Positions 35,961-45,357 of a stretch of 64,000 nt of DNA are shown piece by piece. Under the pieces are notes generated by a model that saw only the letters and a program-made list of their open reading frames with translations, did not search any database and was not told the DNA's origin. The position numbers and the translations under genes were made by a program. The stretch lies in the NCBI GenBank assembly GCA_026874595.1, contig JAPPUL010000069.1, positions 312,001 to 376,000 on the forward strand. Direction: 5' to 3'. Source of the stretch: Sipunculus nudus (taxonomy: Eukaryota; Annelida; Sipuncula; Golfingiida; Sipunculidae). The first letter of the stretch is position 1. Each line of letters opens with the position of its first letter.

Positions 35961-36116
35961 TAATTGATCTTTAATTATTGATATTAAATTAATAAAATCA
36001 ATAGCTTTATAAATATAACTCGATAAACACTTTTACAAGAATTGTTATTTTTTTATATTCGTTTGCTTTATAGAGACTTAGGCAGTATGCCTTCTGGAGA
36101 GCTTTTATAATAAAAA

Positions 36117-36156
36117 ACAAGAAATTAGGTTTTATAAACCTAATCCCTTGTTTTAC
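36117..36156. terminator. Strong hairpin, possible bidirectional terminator
   Basis: ATTAGGTTT-tat-AAACCTAAT (36124-36144) is a 9-bp perfect stem extended by ACAAG/CTTGT outside a two-base mismatch. It is followed by TTTT on the plus strand and by a longer T-run (TTGTTTTTT) on the minus strand. Confidence 0.55.
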
Positions 36157-36252
36157 TTGATAATTAAAGGAGTTTCGTACATTAGCTTCTAACACTTATT
36201 TTAACATTGTAACATCTACTTTTTTGTTTTTTTTACTCTTTCTTTATTTATA

Positions 36253-36313
36253 TGTATCATATACAATATGTATCATATACAATATGTATCATATACAATG
36301 TGTATCATAAATA
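36253..36313. repeat. Four palindromic 16-bp iterons
   Basis: TGTATCATATACA (TGTAT and ATACA around CAT) occurs at 36253, 36269 and 36285, and a degenerate copy TGTATCATAAATA at 36301. The spacing is exactly 16 bases. This is the pattern of a multimer-binding operator or an iteron. Confidence 0.85.
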
Positions 36314-36323
36314 TGCTTGAGAT

Positions 36324-36368
36324 ACAATCCTCTCCTATTTAATAGATAAAAAGAAGAGGATTGTTTTT
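36324..36368 (+). terminator. Hairpin with 10-bp stem and T-run; end of a possible small RNA
   Basis: ACAATCCTCT (36324-36333) pairs perfectly with AGAGGATTGT (36355-36364) around a 21-base loop, followed by TTTT. It lies just after the iterons, so an operator plus a short structured RNA is possible. Confidence 0.5.
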
Positions 36369-36424
36369 ACGATAAGGAGGAAGACTTTGTTAATCCTTTA
36401 ACTGCCTCTTTCGTAGTTTGGTTG

Positions 36425-36460
36425 AGTGTTTCCTTTTTGTTAGGCTATATTGGAAACACT
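36425..36460. other. Inverted repeat with 9-bp perfect stem
   Basis: AGTGTTTCC (36425-36433) pairs with GGAAACACT (36452-36460) around an 18-base loop. No T-run follows, so a terminator is unlikely. It may be part of a structured RNA. Confidence 0.5.
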
Positions 36461-36605
36461 AAATCTTTGGTTTAACCCCCACTTTATTTAGATTTTTATA
36501 CGCTTTTAACTCCATCTGAGACTATCTTTCTACAACCCTTATCCTTATACCTTAAAAAAAATACCAACTTTATCTAACTTTTTTCCCATATGCGGTTAAA
36601 ACCTT

Positions 36606-36926
36606 TTGTTTAATCTTGATTTTACTATTATGTATTTTAGTATGGCTACTATGTTAATTTTAGAAGGTATAGTTCAGGGCGTTGGCTGCAGACATTATTG
36701 TTCTTTATACGCTAAGGCTTTCAACATAAAAGGAGCAGCATCAAACCTTAAAGACGGGTGTGTTAAACTTGTTTTGTTATCCGATGAGCAAAGCATTATA
36801 TCTGAGATTATCTTTGCTCTTAAAAATAATACTAAACGACTTCCTTTCCACGGCCATATAGAATGTATTAAAACTTACAAGAATATTAATGACAAATATG
36901 CTCATTTTGGCGATTACACTTTTTAG
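36606..36926 (+). CDS. acyP: Acylphosphatase
   Basis: This small enzyme hydrolyses acyl phosphates. LEGIVQGVGCRHYCSLYAK carries the phosphate-binding loop with catalytic Arg, and IKGAASNLKDGCVKLVLL the catalytic Asn (family: GxVQGVGFRxF ... GWVRNxxDGxVE). The frame from 36606 gives 106 residues. Internal ATGs at 36630, 36642 and 36651 fit the usual 90-95-residue length better, and none has a clear ribosome binding site. Codons end mainly in T. It is followed by an anchored GyrI-like protein 63 bases downstream. Confidence 0.88.
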   Translation: MFNLDFTIMYFSMATMLILEGIVQGVGCRHYCSLYAKAFNIKGAASNLKDGCVKLVLLSDEQSIISEIIFALKNNTKRLPFHGHIECIKTYKNINDKYAHFGDYTF

Positions 36927-36989
36927 CTTAGTTATGCCTTTTTTTAGTATATTTATAGCTAATTCTTTATTTGTCTTGGAGGCCTTTTA

Positions 36990-37538
36990 GTGAAAAGAAA
37001 AATACACTTCATTCGTAGAGTATCTTATAGTGTTCTTGGCTTAATAGTTTTGCTATTCCTTTTTATTGTTTATCTTGGAGCTTTTCAAACTGTTTCTTTT
37101 ATTGAAAAGGATATTGGTCCATACACTCTTATCTTCAATCGCAATAAAGGCAATTACGACAAAACCGGCACCATTATAGAAGAAGTTGGCAAACAAATTA
37201 AAAAGAAGTATAATATCGAATGTATGGTTGGTTTTGGCATCTTTTATGATAACCCTAAGCAAGTAAAGGTCGAAGATTTACGAAGTGATACAGGATGCAT
37301 AATTCAAGAAGATGATCTTAATAAGATTAAGGATAATATAGATATTAATAACTTCAAACGTCGTAAATTCTTAGTCGCTAAGTTCCCTTACAAAAATAAA
37401 TTCTCTATCCTAGTCGGCATGATTAAAGTATATCCCCTTGTTCAAGACAAAATTGAAACCGATAACTTTAAAATAGAGTATATGATGGAGATTTACGATA
37501 AAAAAAATGATGTAATCTTGTACCTAATACCTGCTTAA
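36990..37538 (+). CDS. Membrane-anchored GyrI-like small-molecule-binding domain protein
   Basis: The 182-residue protein has one N-terminal transmembrane helix (about 12-32, VLGLIVLLFLFIVYLGAF). A soluble domain of the GyrI/SOUL effector-binding type follows, with the diagnostic FIEKDIGPYTLIF (family VGPYxxxxx), ECMVGFGIFYDNP and terminal KIEYMMEIYDKKND. Such domains bind hydrophobic or cationic compounds; here the domain would face the periplasm and there is no DNA-binding part. The start is GTG with GGAGG 7-9 bases upstream. It precedes murD by 16 bases, so co-transcription with the division cluster is likely. Confidence 0.75.
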   Translation: MKRKIHFIRRVSYSVLGLIVLLFLFIVYLGAFQTVSFIEKDIGPYTLIFNRNKGNYDKTGTIIEEVGKQIKKKYNIECMVGFGIFYDNPKQVKVEDLRSDTGCIIQEDDLNKIKDNIDINNFKRRKFLVAKFPYKNKFSILVGMIKVYPLVQDKIETDNFKIEYMMEIYDKKNDVILYLIPA

Positions 37539-37554
37539 GTATTAAAAAGAGCAT

Positions 37555-38943
37555 ATGGGCTTTATGGATAGGCAATTCCTAAATTCTTTACAGAATGAGC
37601 ATATCCTTATAGCAGGCTCTTGCGGCTTAACAGGTTTAGCTTTACTAACATATTTGCTCTCTAAAAACATTAATAAACTATCACTTTATGACATTGCCAA
37701 GCTAGAGTACATAAAAGACTCCATAAAACATATTAATAATAAAGAATGTATTAAAAACATATTCGCACAAGGGCAAGCTCCAAATTTATGGGATATAGAC
37801 AGAATCATTATAAGTCCCGGTCTGCCGTTCAAAAACACTTTCATTCAAAATGCTTTAGCTATGGGCATTCCTGTAAATACCGAAGTGGAACTTGCAACTA
37901 TGCTATGCCCAAGTAAAAACCTTATCGGAGTAACAGGCACAGATGGTAAATCTACTGTCGTAACTCTTTTATACGATATCCTTAAACAAAAAATACCTAT
38001 TAAAGAGCTAAAACTTGGCGGCAATATAGGAACCCCTTTTATATCGTTTGTCCAGGAGCTCACTTCTAAATCTACTGTAATCCTTGAGCTTAGTAGTTAT
38101 ATGTTAGAAGGCAATCCCATACCCTTAAAAACCGCTTGCCTGCTTAATATCGCCCAAGACCATTTGGACCGTTACGACTCTTTTAATGATTACATCAAAG
38201 CTAAACAAAATATCTTTTTAGGGCAGTCCCAAAACGATAACGCTATTATTAATAAAGACGATGCAAACTCAAAAACTATATTAGACAGCATAAAATCTAA
38301 TATTACCTTCTTTAGTACAAAAGATAAAAGCGCCGACATCTTCCTAAAAGACAATACCATCTACCTAAAAGGGCAAAGTATTTTATCTATTAAAAACCTA
38401 CCACTTAAAGGCACTCATAAAGAAAATATCCTAGCAGCATGCGCATGCGCACTACTCCACAATGCATCTTCAAACGATATAGAAACTGGATTAAAGGACT
38501 TTAGAGGACTTGAACACAGATGTGAGCATATAGATATTATAAATGGCGTTACATTTATAAACGACAGCAAAGCAACAACGGTACAAGCAGTTAAAAAAGC
38601 GCTGACTGACAAACAAAATGTTATACTACTGATGGGCGGACGCAATAAGAATCTTGACCTAAGCCCTCTAAAAAAGGATATAAATCATAGTGTAAAAGCT
38701 CTAATATTATATGGAGAATCAAAAGACATCTTAAAAAAAACCCTTAAGCATCATAATACCTACATACAAGAGAAACTCCAAAATGCCTTCCAAAAAGCTA
38801 TTAATATCGCAGGAGAAGACGATATAGTAATGTTGTCCCCTGCGTGTTCAAGCTTTGATCAATTTAAAGATTACAAAGCACGTGGAAATTACTTTAAAAG
38901 CCTTGTAAAAGAGCATAGGAAAGAAAGTATAGAAGACGTATAA
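37555..38943 (+). CDS. murD: UDP-N-acetylmuramoyl-L-alanine:D-glutamate ligase
   Basis: The 462-residue cytoplasmic Mur ligase adds D-Glu to UDP-MurNAc-L-Ala. IIISPGLPFKNTFIQ and the ATP loop GVTGTDGKSTVVTLLYD are clear, then STVILELSSYMLEG, NIAQDHLDRYDSFNDYIKAK (Mur-ligase His/Asp region) and C-terminal FINDSKATTVQAVKKAL, MLSPACSSFDQFKDYKARG. These are specific to MurD. It opens the dcw block murD-ftsW-ftsQ-ftsA-ftsZ. mraY, murG, murC and ddl, which usually lie in the same cluster, are not here. Confidence 0.96.
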   Translation: MGFMDRQFLNSLQNEHILIAGSCGLTGLALLTYLLSKNINKLSLYDIAKLEYIKDSIKHINNKECIKNIFAQGQAPNLWDIDRIIISPGLPFKNTFIQNALAMGIPVNTEVELATMLCPSKNLIGVTGTDGKSTVVTLLYDILKQKIPIKELKLGGNIGTPFISFVQELTSKSTVILELSSYMLEGNPIPLKTACLLNIAQDHLDRYDSFNDYIKAKQNIFLGQSQNDNAIINKDDANSKTILDSIKSNITFFSTKDKSADIFLKDNTIYLKGQSILSIKNLPLKGTHKENILAACACALLHNASSNDIETGLKDFRGLEHRCEHIDIINGVTFINDSKATTVQAVKKALTDKQNVILLMGGRNKNLDLSPLKKDINHSVKALILYGESKDILKKTLKHHNTYIQEKLQNAFQKAINIAGEDDIVMLSPACSSFDQFKDYKARGNYFKSLVKEHRKESIEDV

Positions 38944-38963
38944 AAAGACCTATTTATAAATTA

Positions 38964-40067
38964 ATGAAATATATTGACATAAAAATCTTCATAACGACAT
39001 TTATCCTAATTGCAATAAGCATAGCATTTATGTATGGCTCTAGCGCAAAGGTAGCAGAACGTCTTAATCTAGCTGATACCTACTTTTTCACTCGACAGTT
39101 AATATACGGAGTCATATCGGTAATATTAATTTTATTTACTGCTCGTATAAACCCAAAAGTTTTTTTAAAGCTTGCCACTCTCATAGTACTTATCACCCTA
39201 ACGCTGCTTATTATGGTATTAATACCCGGCATAGGCTCTGAGATAAGCGGAACACGTCGTTGGATAGATATTGGATTATTTTACATACAGCCCTCAGAAC
39301 TATCAAAACTTGCAATAATACTTTTTATGGCAAAAAAACTATCCAGCCCCGAACTAAAACTAGACTCCTTTAAAGATCTAGCTCCTATGCTACTTATAAT
39401 AGGCTTATTCTTCATTCTAATATTTATAGGAAAGGACTTCTCAAGCTCCTTTTTAGTATTATTTGTATCTTTAAATATCCTCTTCATAGCCGGAGCTCCA
39501 ATAAGATATTTTTTATATATAGCTCTAACAGGCCTACCTCTTTTATACTTTCTCCTAACCTCAGTAAGCCACATGAAAGAAAGGCTATTAAAATATATAA
39601 AGAAGTTCATAGACACAAGCTATTCACCCTTGCAAGAGAAACTTGCAACCAAAGGAATAAGTGAGTCAGGACTATTTGGAAAAGGTTTTGGGATAGGCAG
39701 TTATAATAACCCTATACCAGAAGCACACACAGACTTTTACTTTGCAACAATAGTACTTGACACAGGATTTATCGGAGGCCTTACAATACTATTTCTTTAT
39801 ATGTATTTATATTACCAATGTTTTAAACTGCTAAAAAACATAGAGGAGCTACCACAAGCCTACATATTACACGGAGCTATGCTTATGTTAATATACCAGA
39901 CTGTATTTAACCTAAGCAGCGTACTTGGCACTATTCCAATAACCGGAATAACACTACCTTTTTTAAGCTTCGGCGGCAACTCACTAATAGTATCAAGTCT
40001 TTTCATAGGTTTAATACTCTCGCTTAAAAGAGCCTCAACAAAAAACAGACAACAAAATAGACTATAA
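38964..40067 (+). CDS. ftsW: Peptidoglycan glycosyltransferase FtsW (SEDS family)
   Basis: The 367-residue polytopic membrane protein has about ten predicted helices. It contains GTRRWIDIGLFYIQPSELSKLA (the SEDS signature), GKDFSSSFLVLFVSLNILF with the catalytic Asp region, YIKKFIDTSYSPLQ and the C-terminal GITLPFLSFGGNSLIV. It polymerises lipid II at the septum. FtsW is chosen over RodA because it stands between murD and ftsQ. It follows murD by 20 bases. Confidence 0.93.
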   Translation: MKYIDIKIFITTFILIAISIAFMYGSSAKVAERLNLADTYFFTRQLIYGVISVILILFTARINPKVFLKLATLIVLITLTLLIMVLIPGIGSEISGTRRWIDIGLFYIQPSELSKLAIILFMAKKLSSPELKLDSFKDLAPMLLIIGLFFILIFIGKDFSSSFLVLFVSLNILFIAGAPIRYFLYIALTGLPLLYFLLTSVSHMKERLLKYIKKFIDTSYSPLQEKLATKGISESGLFGKGFGIGSYNNPIPEAHTDFYFATIVLDTGFIGGLTILFLYMYLYYQCFKLLKNIEELPQAYILHGAMLMLIYQTVFNLSSVLGTIPITGITLPFLSFGGNSLIVSSLFIGLILSLKRASTKNRQQNRL

Positions 40068-40211
40068 ATAGATATATAAATAGATAAAAAATAGATAATG
40101 GATATTAAGAAAACTGACGACGTTAAAGCAGTTGTTTTATCTTTTGCTTGAAACGAAAAAACGCTTGAAACAAAAAAGTAAAAAAGATAAAAGAGGATGC
40201 AATAAAAGAGG

Positions 40212-41045
40212 GTGAGATTACAAAAGAAGAAGGAATTAATAAAATACATATATTACATAGTCCTTGCAATAGTGTTGCTATTTGGGCTATTGGTCTTTGT
40301 TGATTCAAAAGGCTATTTTAAGATAGAGAATGTATATGTAAACGGACGGGAGTTAACGCGCTACGAACGGGAAGTGTTACTAGAAGGGATTGCAGATAAG
40401 ATATACAAGCTGGAGACTAAAAAGCTATTAAAGCGTACTCAAAAGTTATACAAAACGTACGCAGTGAATATAGAGCTTAGATATCCGAACAAGGTACAAA
40501 TAGAGGTATTGGATGGACAAATAGTTGGATTATTACAAGTATCTGTTTCGGAAGCCATAGCTAAGAAGGGAGCAAGAAACAAGGGAGCAAGAAATAAATA
40601 TATAGGATTAGATAAAAGCGGCTATGTAGTAAATAAGCACATAAAATCCTTGTCGAAGCATCCGATAGTTGAAAAGGCAACGGTTGATGTAAAGGGCGTA
40701 AAATACAATCTTGGAGACAAGGTACAAAGAGCAGATATAAAGGGAGTACTATTTACGTTAAATATATTAAAAGAGATAAATAAAAAAGAGTATGAAAAGA
40801 TAGAGAAGGTTAAACTATACTCAAATGAAGAGAAGAACTATATAAGATATAGAGGAATAAAGAGCAAGTTCTACTTTGGTAAAGAACTTAAGTTAAGCAA
40901 GATATTCTACATGATATCATTTATAAAAAGCGGTTTTATGGGGGCTATAAGAGATAAGAATGCTAAAGGAGCTGTTAAGGCAGGAGAGGATAAAGGATAC
41001 GATCTACGCTTTGCAGGGCTAATAGTAGAGAAGCATGGCAAATAA
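40212..41045 (+). CDS. ftsQ: Cell division protein FtsQ
   Basis: The 277-residue bitopic protein links inner and outer parts of the divisome. One transmembrane helix (about 11-33) precedes a POTRA domain (FKIENVYVNGRELTRYEREVLL) and YAVNIELRYPNKVQIEVL, the FtsQ/DivIB beta region (R.WPxxLxIxVxE). The start is GTG preceded by AGAGG. An in-frame 15-base duplication (40566-40595) doubles KGARN. 144 bases separate it from ftsW; murC, murB and ddl are missing between them. Confidence 0.88.
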   Translation: MRLQKKKELIKYIYYIVLAIVLLFGLLVFVDSKGYFKIENVYVNGRELTRYEREVLLEGIADKIYKLETKKLLKRTQKLYKTYAVNIELRYPNKVQIEVLDGQIVGLLQVSVSEAIAKKGARNKGARNKYIGLDKSGYVVNKHIKSLSKHPIVEKATVDVKGVKYNLGDKVQRADIKGVLFTLNILKEINKKEYEKIEKVKLYSNEEKNYIRYRGIKSKFYFGKELKLSKIFYMISFIKSGFMGAIRDKNAKGAVKAGEDKGYDLRFAGLIVEKHGK

Positions 41046-41057
41046 AGGGAGAAAGAT

Positions 41058-41187
41058 AAAAGGAGGATAGAAGGAGGATAGAAGGAAGAAAGGAAATGGG
41101 GAAGAAAGGAAATGGGGAAGAAAGGAAATGGGGAAGAAAGGAAATGGGGAAGAAAGGAAAGGGATGAGGGAGGAAAGGGATGAGGGA
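41058..41187. repeat. Purine minisatellite between ftsQ and ftsA
   Basis: Two units of AGGAGGATAGA are followed by four or five units of AAAGGAAATGGGGAAG (16 bases) and then two of a related AAAGGGATGAGGG unit. All are purine-rich on the coding strand and many contain Shine-Dalgarno-like AGGAGG or GGGGAAG. Confidence 0.93.
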
Positions 41188-41261
41188 TATAAAAGCTTAA
41201 ACGGGATAAGCTATAAAAGCGGCTATAAAAACGAAGAGACAAAAAAATATACGGGGAAGAT

Positions 41262-42506
41262 ATGGAAAGAGGTCTCATAACAGGACTTGATATAGGCACA
41301 ACAACAGTGTCAGCAGTAATAGGAGAGATGGATGAAAACAATGAGTTTTTGGTACTTGGGGTTGGACAAGCGCCCTCAAACGGGATACGAAAGGGCATAA
41401 TAGTAAACATAGACAGTACAACAGAAGCAATATTAAAAGCGGTTGAAGAAGCTGAACTTATGGCAGGTATAACAGTAAGCTCATTATACGTGTCTATAAC
41501 AGGATCGCATATAGAGAGTAAAAATAGCCGAGGTGTGATAGCGGTATCAAATAAAAGCCGAGAGATAACAGACAAAGAGATAGCCCGAGCAATAGAAGCA
41601 GCACAAACAATAAACTTACCGTTAGATAGAGAGATAGTACATGTAATACCGTGGGAATTCATAGTAGACGATCAAGACAATGTAAAAGACCCGGTTGGGA
41701 TGACCGGAATACGCTTTGAGGTAAATACCCATATAGTAACAGCAAGCACAACGGTCTTACAAAACATAACAAAGAGTGTAAACCGAGCAGGTTTTAAGAT
41801 AGAGAATATAGTATTAAGCGCTCTTGCCTCAGCAGAAGCGGTATTAACAGACGAAGAAAGAGAGCTTGGAGTACTTTTGATAGACATAGGGGGCGGAACA
41901 ACTGACGTTCTGATATCGTATAATGGCAGCACAAGGTACAGTAAGATCCTGCCAATAGGCGGAAAACATATAACAAAAGACATATCGGTGGGTCTTAGAG
42001 TCCCCGACAATACAGCGGAATATGTAAAGCTAAACTACAATTTATATAAAATGCCAAGTGAGGAAATAGAAATGGAGGACGAGGAGATAGAGATACCGGC
42101 GGTAGGAGGCAGGAGTAGGATAAAGGTTTTACGCGATAGCGTAACTGGCATAATATCACCACGCCTTGAGGAAATATTACTACTTGTATACAATGACATT
42201 AGACGTAATGGGATGTTGGATTATATAAACGGCGGAATAGTCCTTACAGGCGGTTCATCACTCCTATCGGGAATCGAGATTCAAGCCGACAATATATTTA
42301 ACTTACCCGTACGAATAGCGCCACCAAAGCTAAGTGGAGGACTTAAAGACAAGATAGCCTCACCAAGTTACTCAACAGCTGCAGGACTTGTAATATACGG
42401 TTTTAAAAACGAAGATGCGGGAGTGGTAGGGAGTCAATATAAGAATGGAATATTAAGACGAGTAAAAACGTCTATAAGTGAATTTGCAAAAGACTTTTTT
42501 AGTTAG
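41262..42506 (+). CDS. ftsA: Cell division protein FtsA
   Basis: The 414-residue actin-fold protein tethers FtsZ filaments to the membrane. ATP-site motifs are GLDIGTTTVSAVIGE (phosphate 1), GVLLIDIGGGTTDVLIS (phosphate 2) and GGIVLTGGSSLLSGI (adenosine). VSSLYVSITGSHIESKNSRG is the FtsA-specific 1C domain. The membrane-targeting amphipathic C-terminus is GILRRVKTSISEFAKDFF. A GGGGAAG ribosome binding site, itself like the upstream minisatellite unit, precedes the ATG. ftsZ follows 81 bases later. Confidence 0.97.
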   Translation: MERGLITGLDIGTTTVSAVIGEMDENNEFLVLGVGQAPSNGIRKGIIVNIDSTTEAILKAVEEAELMAGITVSSLYVSITGSHIESKNSRGVIAVSNKSREITDKEIARAIEAAQTINLPLDREIVHVIPWEFIVDDQDNVKDPVGMTGIRFEVNTHIVTASTTVLQNITKSVNRAGFKIENIVLSALASAEAVLTDEERELGVLLIDIGGGTTDVLISYNGSTRYSKILPIGGKHITKDISVGLRVPDNTAEYVKLNYNLYKMPSEEIEMEDEEIEIPAVGGRSRIKVLRDSVTGIISPRLEEILLLVYNDIRRNGMLDYINGGIVLTGGSSLLSGIEIQADNIFNLPVRIAPPKLSGGLKDKIASPSYSTAAGLVIYGFKNEDAGVVGSQYKNGILRRVKTSISEFAKDFFS

Positions 42507-42587
42507 AGAGCTTAATAAAAGAGCCTTAAAGATTAGATTAAGATATAGTTAAAGAAAAATTATTATAGTTCTGGGAGGGGACATATA

Positions 42588-43799
42588 ATGAGTATAGAAA
42601 TATTTGGAGAAGAGCAAAGCCCAACGATAATAAAGGTTGTGGGGGTTGGAGGCGGAGGATGTAATGCTGTAAACCGTATGATAAATTCGAATATACAGAA
42701 TGTAGATTTTGTAGTAGCAAACACAGACGCCCAAGCCTTAAGTTTGTCAAAAGCATTACACAAGATACAAATAGGAACGAAGCTGACAAAAGGTCTTGGC
42801 GCCGGAGCAAACCCAGATATAGGAGAGAAAGCGGCAATAGAAGACAAGGCAAAAATACTTGAGAGCCTACAAGGTGCCGACATGATATTCATAACGACTG
42901 GCATGGGCGGTGGGACAGGCACAGGGGCAGCACCGGTTATAGCAGAAGTTGCAAAAGAAACAGGCGCTTTGGTTGTCGGAGTAGTAACAAAGCCGTTTCA
43001 CTTTGAAGGACGACAAAGGATGGAGAAGGCAGAACGCGGGATATCACAGCTTGTTAAAATGGTAGACACACTAATAACCATTCCAAACCAGAACTTACTA
43101 TCCTTTGTAGACAAAAACACTTCGTTTAAGGATGCCTTTTTACTTGCTGATGATGTATTAAGACAGGGTGTACAGGGTATATCCGACATAATAACGATTC
43201 CGGGACTTGTAAATGTTGACTTTTCAGATGTAAGGACAATAATGAGCAAAGCAGGAAATGCTATAATGGGAATAGGGATTGGCAAAGGAGAGAATAAAGC
43301 AAAAGAAGCCACAGAAGCAACTATATCCAATCCTTTACTTGAAGGAGTTAGGATGGACGGTGCTAAAGGAGTTTTGGTAAACGTAACGGGCGGAAATGAT
43401 TTATCACTAATGGAATATGAAGAGATTGCAACCCTGATAACAAAAAGTGCCGATAAGGATGCAAATATTATAATAGGGACAGCCATAGATACTGCAATCA
43501 CAAACGAAGTTAAGATTACTGTTATTGCTACAGGATTTAATGAAAAACAGAGCGTTTCCTCAAAAGATTTAGATAAAAGGCAAAGTGGACGGACGGATAA
43601 TCGAGAAGTAAAAGAAGTTGGGATCAACAATAATGTAGCAGGAGCTAACCATACAACTAGCCATAATATAACTAACCATAGAGGAGATAGAATAAATTTT
43701 AGAAGGGATATTAGTTATAAAAAAGAGGAGCACGGTGTTGGGACACAGTTATACGATGAGAATGATCTTGATATACCAGCTTTTTTAAGGAGAAAGTAA
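42588..43799 (+). CDS. ftsZ: Cell division protein FtsZ
   Basis: The 403-residue tubulin homologue forms the Z ring. Nucleotide motifs are [14 protein letters not shown], the GTP signature [16 protein letters not shown] and the T7 loop [11 protein letters not shown]. The variable linker (about 320-385) is Asn/His-rich, and the conserved C-terminal peptide [11 protein letters not shown], which binds FtsA, is intact. A strong GGGAGGGG ribosome binding site precedes the ATG, in keeping with high expression. Confidence 0.98.
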   Translation: MSIEIFGEEQSPTIIKVVGVGGGGCNAVNRMINSNIQNVDFVVANTDAQALSLSKALHKIQIGTKLTKGLGAGANPDIGEKAAIEDKAKILESLQGADMIFITTGMGGGTGTGAAPVIAEVAKETGALVVGVVTKPFHFEGRQRMEKAERGISQLVKMVDTLITIPNQNLLSFVDKNTSFKDAFLLADDVLRQGVQGISDIITIPGLVNVDFSDVRTIMSKAGNAIMGIGIGKGENKAKEATEATISNPLLEGVRMDGAKGVLVNVTGGNDLSLMEYEEIATLITKSADKDANIIIGTAIDTAITNEVKITVIATGFNEKQSVSSKDLDKRQSGRTDNREVKEVGINNNVAGANHTTSHNITNHRGDRINFRRDISYKKEEHGVGTQLYDENDLDIPAFLRRK

Positions 43800-43960
43800 G
43801 AAAGAGAAAGTAAAGACTTTTAAGAGGAAATATCAGAAGGAAATATTAAGTACTCAATTTATAATAATAGTATTATAATAATAGTATTATACTAATATGT
43901 AGTATAAAAATAATACAGTATAATAATACGCAGTATAATAAAGAATCGGTTAATATAGTT

Positions 43961-45223
43961 TTGTGGATTATAAATAGTTTACTAATAATATTACTTGTAA
44001 CAGGGTGTAGCGCAGAGGATAAGAATCTCCAAAAGGGAAACGACTACTTTGCAAAGAAGGACTATGACGAGGCGTTAATCTACTATGAACAGGCAATAAA
44101 ACAAAAAGAAGATTATGCATCGGAAGAAGAGAATATAAGCCACACATTATATACACTAAGTAAAAGTGCTTATGAGGCTAAAGAATATAGCAAGGTGATA
44201 GTTTATGTAAGAAAGCTACTTGCAATATTCCCAGAAAGCGCTTACAAAAGAAATGTCATAGAACTTAGCAATAAATCAAAAGAAGAAGAAATAAAAAAGC
44301 TATATAAAGAAAAGGATTATAGTAAGACATTAAAGCGACTAAAAGAATATGAGCTTAGCGCTTCAAGATGGACAAAAGACATAAGAGCAAACAGTTTATA
44401 CGAAAAGGCAAAAGAGCATTATAGCCGTGAAGAATATTACATAGCACAGAAGATATTAAGCCTTATACTAAATACCAATAATTCTTTAAGAGATAAAAAG
44501 GAACTTTTAGAAGAGCAGATATTGTATAAGGATGGAGTAAGTCAATACGAGCGCGAGGCATATAGAAATTCAAATAATGCATTCTTGGAACTACTTTTAA
44601 AATACCCTAAGTCAAAATACAAAGAGAAAGCCAAAGAATACATATCAAAATTAGAAAAGGCAAAACCTTTAAATAAAATATCAATTAAAGCTCAGGGAAT
44701 AGAAGGAATAGAAGGAATAGAAGGAATAGAAGGAATAGAAGGAATAGAAGGAACAAAAACAATAGAATTGCTAAAAGAAAAGGGTGAAAAAGAAAGTCCC
44801 TACAAAAATGCTGATCTAATTGTACTTCTAAGTTATTTTAAAGCTGAGAAACTGAAGAACAAAGAGAATCTTAAAAAGAATATTTTTGTGCAATACGAAG
44901 AAAAACATGTAACTATACGCGGCAAGCTATTAAGTTACAAAGAAAACCCAAATAAAGGCCTTCTGGATAGAAAAACACGTGGGGTACTTGACAATTTCCT
45001 AAAAAAAGAAAGTAATAAAGCGCTTAGCTATAAATATGAAATAATCCTTGAGCGGCTACCAAACATAAGAGTTCTAGTTAAAGAGAATGACTTTCTAAAA
45101 CTTGATCTACGACAGCCAAAACGAGCTCTTGTAATAGAAGGCCAGATACTAAACTCAAAACTTGCAAGGGATAATGAAATACAAATAATTGTAATAACAA
45201 CAACTGTAAAACAAGTCTTCTAA
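43961..45223 (+). CDS. TPR-containing lipoprotein
   Basis: The 420-residue protein starts with a short lipoprotein signal (LIILLVTGC, Cys16). TPR-like helices follow: KGNDYFAKKDYDEALIYYEQ, KEYSKVIVYVRKLLAIFPES and YRNSNNAFLELLLKYPKSKY, as in BamD/YbgF-like outer-membrane assembly factors. A six-fold GIE run (9-base repeat, 44695-44752) marks a linker, and a C-terminal beta-rich domain follows from about residue 285. The start codon is TTG (43961) with no good ribosome binding site; the gap after ftsZ (161 bases) is full of short ATTATA palindromes. Function not assignable beyond a periplasmic scaffold. Confidence 0.72.
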   Translation: MWIINSLLIILLVTGCSAEDKNLQKGNDYFAKKDYDEALIYYEQAIKQKEDYASEEENISHTLYTLSKSAYEAKEYSKVIVYVRKLLAIFPESAYKRNVIELSNKSKEEEIKKLYKEKDYSKTLKRLKEYELSASRWTKDIRANSLYEKAKEHYSREEYYIAQKILSLILNTNNSLRDKKELLEEQILYKDGVSQYEREAYRNSNNAFLELLLKYPKSKYKEKAKEYISKLEKAKPLNKISIKAQGIEGIEGIEGIEGIEGIEGTKTIELLKEKGEKESPYKNADLIVLLSYFKAEKLKNKENLKKNIFVQYEEKHVTIRGKLLSYKENPNKGLLDRKTRGVLDNFLKKESNKALSYKYEIILERLPNIRVLVKENDFLKLDLRQPKRALVIEGQILNSKLARDNEIQIIVITTTVKQVF

Positions 45224-45357
45224 TTCTCTGCCTTCATTTTGTCTTAACTGTGCCTTGCTTGCAGGTTGAGCAATCAAAAATATAAAAAGCATAATACCTA
45301 ATTAAGTCTAGTGTTTTATAATATCAGTTTGATTTAAAAAAATAATATAAAGCACTT

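Larger units (their letters stand above)
35961..36605. other. 645-base non-coding region with hairpins and iterons
   Basis: No gene is supported here. The sequence is unusually structured for its length: three hairpins with 9- or 10-bp perfect stems plus four 16-base-spaced palindromic iterons. A strong AAGGAGGAAG at about 36374-36383 is not followed by a start codon with an open frame. The individual elements are listed separately. Confidence 0.7.

Noticed and set aside
36007-36195. Minus-strand 62-codon gene
   Set aside because: It crosses the strong hairpin at 36117-36156, has no ribosome binding site and has low-complexity composition.
40907-41662. Minus-strand 251-codon frame with Ser/Pro/Phe-rich product
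   Set aside because: It is antisense to ftsQ, the purine minisatellite and ftsA; the composition only reflects the purine-rich coding strand.
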